DNA of 64,000 nucleotides from Opitutus sp. ER46 (lineage in GTDB: Bacteria; Verrucomicrobiota; Verrucomicrobiia; Opitutales; Opitutaceae). The translations under genes were made by a program, and so were the position numbers. Positions 61,067 through 64,000 of this stretch are shown piece by piece. Numbering within the stretch: position 1 is the first letter of the stretch; every line of letters begins with the position of its first letter. The stretch spans positions 1 through 64,000 of the forward strand of contig NZ_QAYX01000013.1 of the NCBI RefSeq assembly GCF_003054705.1. Direction: 5' to 3'. The notes below the pieces were generated by a model. The model was not told the DNA's origin and made no database searches. It saw only the letters and a list, made by a program, of their open reading frames with translations.

Positions 61067-62523
61067 GATCGCCGCCCCGATTCCGCCGTGCCGCGCGCCA
61101 TCCGCTGCAGCAGTTCCGCGTACTCCCACATCGGGCCGCGCACGCCCCGCTGGCGCAGCTTCGCCATCGTCTCCGCAAACACCGGCGGCGGATCGCCCAC
61201 CGCCCAGTTCGAACTCGTCCGTTGGACCTCGCGCAGCCGGTTCATCAGGCCCTCCACCGTGAAGGGCGCCTCCAGGTGAAAACGCGGCTCCAGCAGGTAA
61301 TCCGCCGGCTCCAGCCCATTCCGCTCCGGGGCCAGCGTCCGCCACAGCGGCGTGTGCGGGTACACCCGCATCCCGATCGCGGCGAAGAAGTACGCGGCCG
61401 GCAGCGTCTGCGCCCGCGCGATCGTCTCCTCCACCGTCGCCGGCGTCTCCCCCGGCCCGCCAAAGATGATGAAGTGGCTGTACCTCAGCCCCAGGCCGTG
61501 CGCGAGTTCGCTCGCCCGCCGGATCTCGTCGAACCGAAAACTCTTCCCATACGCCGCCAGCACCGGATCCGACAGGCTGTCCGACCCAAACTCCACGTGC
61601 CGCATCCCCGCCCGCTGCATCAATTGCAGCAGCTCCCGCGTCAGCCCCCGCGGCCGCAGGAAACACTCCCATTGCACGTCGAGTTCCGCCCGGATCAGCG
61701 CCTCGCAGGTCTGCACCACGTGGTCCTCCCGCGTGTTGAACACCGAATCGACGATGAACACGTACTTCACCCCGAGCCGCGCCAGTCGCCGCATCTCCGC
61801 CACGGTCTCTTCGCCGCTCCGGAACCGGCTGCGCGTCCCTTCGATCAGCGGATACGTGCAATAGCAGCAGTGCAGCGGACACCCGCGCTGCGTCTGCACC
61901 CCCGGCAGCGCACCTTGCGCCACATACGCGTCGAGCAGCGCCGGCTCGTGGTGCGGCTCCGACCGGAACACGCCGAACGATACGTCGGGCGCCACGAGTT
62001 CGGCCGCGCCGCCGGCCCCCCGCCGCCACACGCCGGGCACCGCCGCCGGTGCGCGCCCCTGCCGCAACTGCTCCACCAGTTCGACCACCGCGCGTTCGCC
62101 TTCACCCGCGATCCCGTAGTCCACGCCGGTCAGCCGGAAGATCTCGCCGGGAAACACCGAAAAGCCGCTGCCGCCGAGGACGATCGGCGCCGTCGTCACC
62201 CCCCGCACGCCCCGGCACACTTGCACCAGTTCCTGGATGAACGAGCGCGGGTTGTGCGCCTGCACGTTGTCGACGTTGCGCACCGAGAACCCCACCAGGT
62301 CCGGCGCGAACGCCGCCAGGCTCGCCTCGAGCGGCTCCGCCGACATCCGCGCGTCCCACACGCAGGTCTCGTGGCCTGCCGCCCGCAGCGCGCCGTCGAT
62401 GTACGCCAAGCCGAGCGGATAAACCGGATACGGTTGGTCGTAGCGATTCAGGTTCGCCAGGAAGACACGGTAGGGACGCGAGGAGACAACAGGAGCGGTC
62501 GTCACGGGAAAAGCAGGGTTCAC
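61063..62523 (-). CDS. B12-binding domain radical SAM enzyme
   Basis: A 486-residue enzyme. A B12-binding-type fold spans about residues 15-150 (FLANLNRYDQPYPVYPLGLAYIDGALRAAGHE; APIVLGGSGFSVFPGEI). The radical SAM core carries the Cys cluster QRGCPLHCCYCTYP (Cys215, Cys219, Cys222; CX3CX2C) that binds the 4Fe-4S cluster, and GGPGETPATVEETI follows. The GTG start at 62523 overlaps the MMPL gene stop (GTGA). Such enzymes perform methylations, ring closures or other radical steps, often on lipids or natural products. The substrate is not known. Confidence 0.9.
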   Translation of the reverse strand: MNPAFPVTTAPVVSSRPYRVFLANLNRYDQPYPVYPLGLAYIDGALRAAGHETCVWDARMSAEPLEASLAAFAPDLVGFSVRNVDNVQAHNPRSFIQELVQVCRGVRGVTTAPIVLGGSGFSVFPGEIFRLTGVDYGIAGEGERAVVELVEQLRQGRAPAAVPGVWRRGAGGAAELVAPDVSFGVFRSEPHHEPALLDAYVAQGALPGVQTQRGCPLHCCYCTYPLIEGTRSRFRSGEETVAEMRRLARLGVKYVFIVDSVFNTREDHVVQTCEALIRAELDVQWECFLRPRGLTRELLQLMQRAGMRHVEFGSDSLSDPVLAAYGKSFRFDEIRRASELAHGLGLRYSHFIIFGGPGETPATVEETIARAQTLPAAYFFAAIGMRVYPHTPLWRTLAPERNGLEPADYLLEPRFHLEAPFTVEGLMNRLREVQRTSSNWAVGDPPPVFAETMAKLRQRGVRGPMWEYAELLQRMARGTAESGRRS

Positions 62524-64000
62524 GATTGGTCCTTCCTCGGCGCGGCGCCGCCGCCGGCCCGCGCGAGCGGGATCAGCTCCACCGCGGCCAACGCGGTCAG
62601 CACGATCAGCGCCACCGTCGTGCCCAGCGCCGCCACCACCGCGATCCGGCTGAACGCCAGCACGCCGAAGGACGCCCCCGTCGTCAGCGCCGACAAGCGG
62701 ATCGAGGGCGGCGGCTCCTCCCCCCGCGCCTCGTTCTCCGCGGAGAAGATCGCGTAGTTGTGACTCAGGCACACGCCGAGAAACGCGCCGAGCAGGTGAA
62801 AGAGGTTCAGCGTCTGCCCCGCCAGCCCGAGCGCGCCGAGCGCAAACAGGCACGAGCCCGCCGGGACGCCGAAGATCGCCGCCCCGCGCGGGAGCCGGTA
62901 CAGCACGATCACGCTCAGCCCGAGCAGCCCGAGCCCGAGCGCGCTCAGCCGCAGCGCCGAGATGCGGTACCGCGCGAACAGGCCGTTCAGCGTCTGCAAC
63001 TGGTCCAGCGCCACAGTGCCGAGCGTCGACGGTGGTTCCGCGCCCGGCGGATGCGCCGCCACCGTCAGGAACCAGTTGCCGTCCCCGCCCGCCGCCATCG
63101 TCAGCGCCAGCGGACCGCGCAGCGCCTGCGTCAGGTCGCGCACCATCGTCGCATACGCCGGCAACGGCCGCGCGAGCCACTCGGACCACGCGGTAAAGAA
63201 AGGCTCAAAGGCGTCCGCCTCGAAGCCGTGCCGGCCAAGCGCCGCGCGCAGCGCCGGCGCAAACCCCGCGAGTTCGTCTCGCCGCGCCCCGAGCGCCTCC
63301 GCGTCCGGGGGCGTCGGCAGCGCCATGCCGATCGAGGCCGCCTCCGCGCCCGGAAACGCCCCCGCGTGCCACGCCAGAAACGACTCGAGCGCGACGCGCG
63401 CCGCCGCCGGCGAATCGCCGCGCGTGAGGTAGATCGTACGCCCCGGGGTCTCGCCAAACTGCGCCCGCACCGCCACCGCCTCCTCGCGCATCCCGGCCGG
63501 CAACGCCTCGAGTTCACGAATGTCGTCGCGCCAGTGCAGCGTCCACGGGCCCACCAGCGCCACGACCGCCGCGCCTGCCAGCACCACCCGCGCGCCGAGG
63601 CGCACGCCCCGCCGGCCGGCCGGCAGCCGCGCCCGCGCGAAGTCCCGGGTCCGCGCGTGCGTGGCATCGAGCTGGCCAAACCAGAGCAGCGCCGTCGCCA
63701 GCGCCGCCACCAGCCCCGCGCTCACGAAGACGCTCAGTTGCCGGATCAGCGGCAGCTCCGACGCAAACAGGAGCGAGAAGCCCAGCACGGTGGTAAACGC
63801 GCTCACGAGGAGCGGCTTGAGCAGCCGCCGCACTTTCGCGCCGTAGCTTTCGTCCGACGTCAACGGCGGCTGCAGGTACAGATAAAAGCCATAGTCGATC
63901 GCCACGCCGCCCAGCAGCGAGCCCACGACAAAGACCAGCACGTGCACGCGGTCGAACGCCAGCGTCGTTGCCACCCAGGCGCCCAGCAGCGCCCCGAGCA
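62520..64000 (-). CDS. MMPL-family RND-type lipid exporter (5' end beyond the window)
   Basis: The frame stays open to the window edge (about 494 residues visible). The N-terminal part seen shows VVGSLLGGVAIDYGFYLYL, the MMPL/SSD helix with the conserved Asp-Tyr. A large periplasmic loop and a second helix bundle follow (IFGVPAGSCLFALGALGLAGQTLNLFHLLGAFLGVCLSHNYAIF). MMPL pumps export lipids and related molecules; those in aryl-polyene, hopanoid and mycolate-type clusters are examples. The coupled acyltransferase and radical SAM genes support a lipid-like cargo. The first part of the protein lies to the right of the window. Confidence 0.9.
   Translation of the reverse strand, partial: LGALLGAWVATTLAFDRVHVLVFVVGSLLGGVAIDYGFYLYLQPPLTSDESYGAKVRRLLKPLLVSAFTTVLGFSLLFASELPLIRQLSVFVSAGLVAALATALLWFGQLDATHARTRDFARARLPAGRRGVRLGARVVLAGAAVVALVGPWTLHWRDDIRELEALPAGMREEAVAVRAQFGETPGRTIYLTRGDSPAAARVALESFLAWHAGAFPGAEAASIGMALPTPPDAEALGARRDELAGFAPALRAALGRHGFEADAFEPFFTAWSEWLARPLPAYATMVRDLTQALRGPLALTMAAGGDGNWFLTVAAHPPGAEPPSTLGTVALDQLQTLNGLFARYRISALRLSALGLGLLGLSVIVLYRLPRGAAIFGVPAGSCLFALGALGLAGQTLNLFHLLGAFLGVCLSHNYAIFSAENEARGEEPPPSIRLSALTTGASFGVLAFSRIAVVAALGTTVALIVLTALAAVELIPLARAGGGAAPRKDQS

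Overview
The window is GC-rich bacterial chromosome with tightly packed genes. Its content best fits the Verrucomicrobiota, probably an Opitutaceae-like member. This is an inference from gene content and protein flavour: metX-metW, SD-poor leaders, several TonB-C domain proteins, LytTR systems, and glycoside hydrolases paired with a GntR/LacI-type regulator. No rRNA or other firm taxonomic marker is present. There is no sign of phage, insertion sequence or CRISPR.

Layout. 0-5.4 kb: YgjP-like metallopeptidase, GNAT acetyltransferase, CDP-alcohol phosphatidyltransferase, phosphodiesterase and an STT3-like membrane protein with TPRs, all on the minus strand. 5.5-9.2 kb: rpmH-rnpA-yidD-yidC-yebC, the classic ribosome/RNase P/membrane-insertion cluster. 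9.3-11.2 kb: metX-metW for methionine synthesis. 11.3-19.5 kb: a redox/efflux island with an exported thioredoxin, CcdA-like protein, ArsR repressor, DUF2892, DUF6132-like protein, TolC, lipoprotein adaptor, RND pump and rhodanese. 19.5-33.2 kb: deoA, a methyltransferase, a NatAB-like ABC exporter with a LytTR two-component system, a DUF748 protein, then a deoC operon with one complete and one truncated aldehyde dehydrogenase around a POT transporter. 33.5-46.6 kb: signal peptidase I, thioesterase, cNMP-gated-type histidine kinase, a five-domain TonB-C protein, amidohydrolase, a CheX/CheY pair, DUF2750 and a GH3 beta-glucosidase. 46.9-47.2 kb: tmRNA (ssrA), too RNA-like to appear as an ORF. 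47.5-52.4 kb: two paralogous membrane/TPR proteins flanking an S26B-type peptidase. 52.7-56 kb: GntR/LacI regulator translationally coupled to a GH20 hexosaminidase. 56.9-59.5 kb: M48 peptidase fused to a TonB-C domain, coupled to DUF898. 60.3-64 kb: acyltransferase, B12-binding radical SAM enzyme and MMPL exporter, all coupled by ATGA/GTGA overlaps and truncated at the window edge.

The most unusual feature is the intergenic DNA. Nearly every long spacer is built of degenerate short-period 'words' (CTCCCTCA, GAGTAAGA, GAACGA, CTGAAGG, GGCTATAG, CCTCCGTG), often as pyrimidine and purine arms facing each other. Short perfect palindromes of a few families, and a composite element of about 240 bp present in at least two near-full copies, occur in the same spacers. 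These elements sit directly against gene 3' ends. In at least five cases they appear to supply the last codons and the stop codon of the gene.
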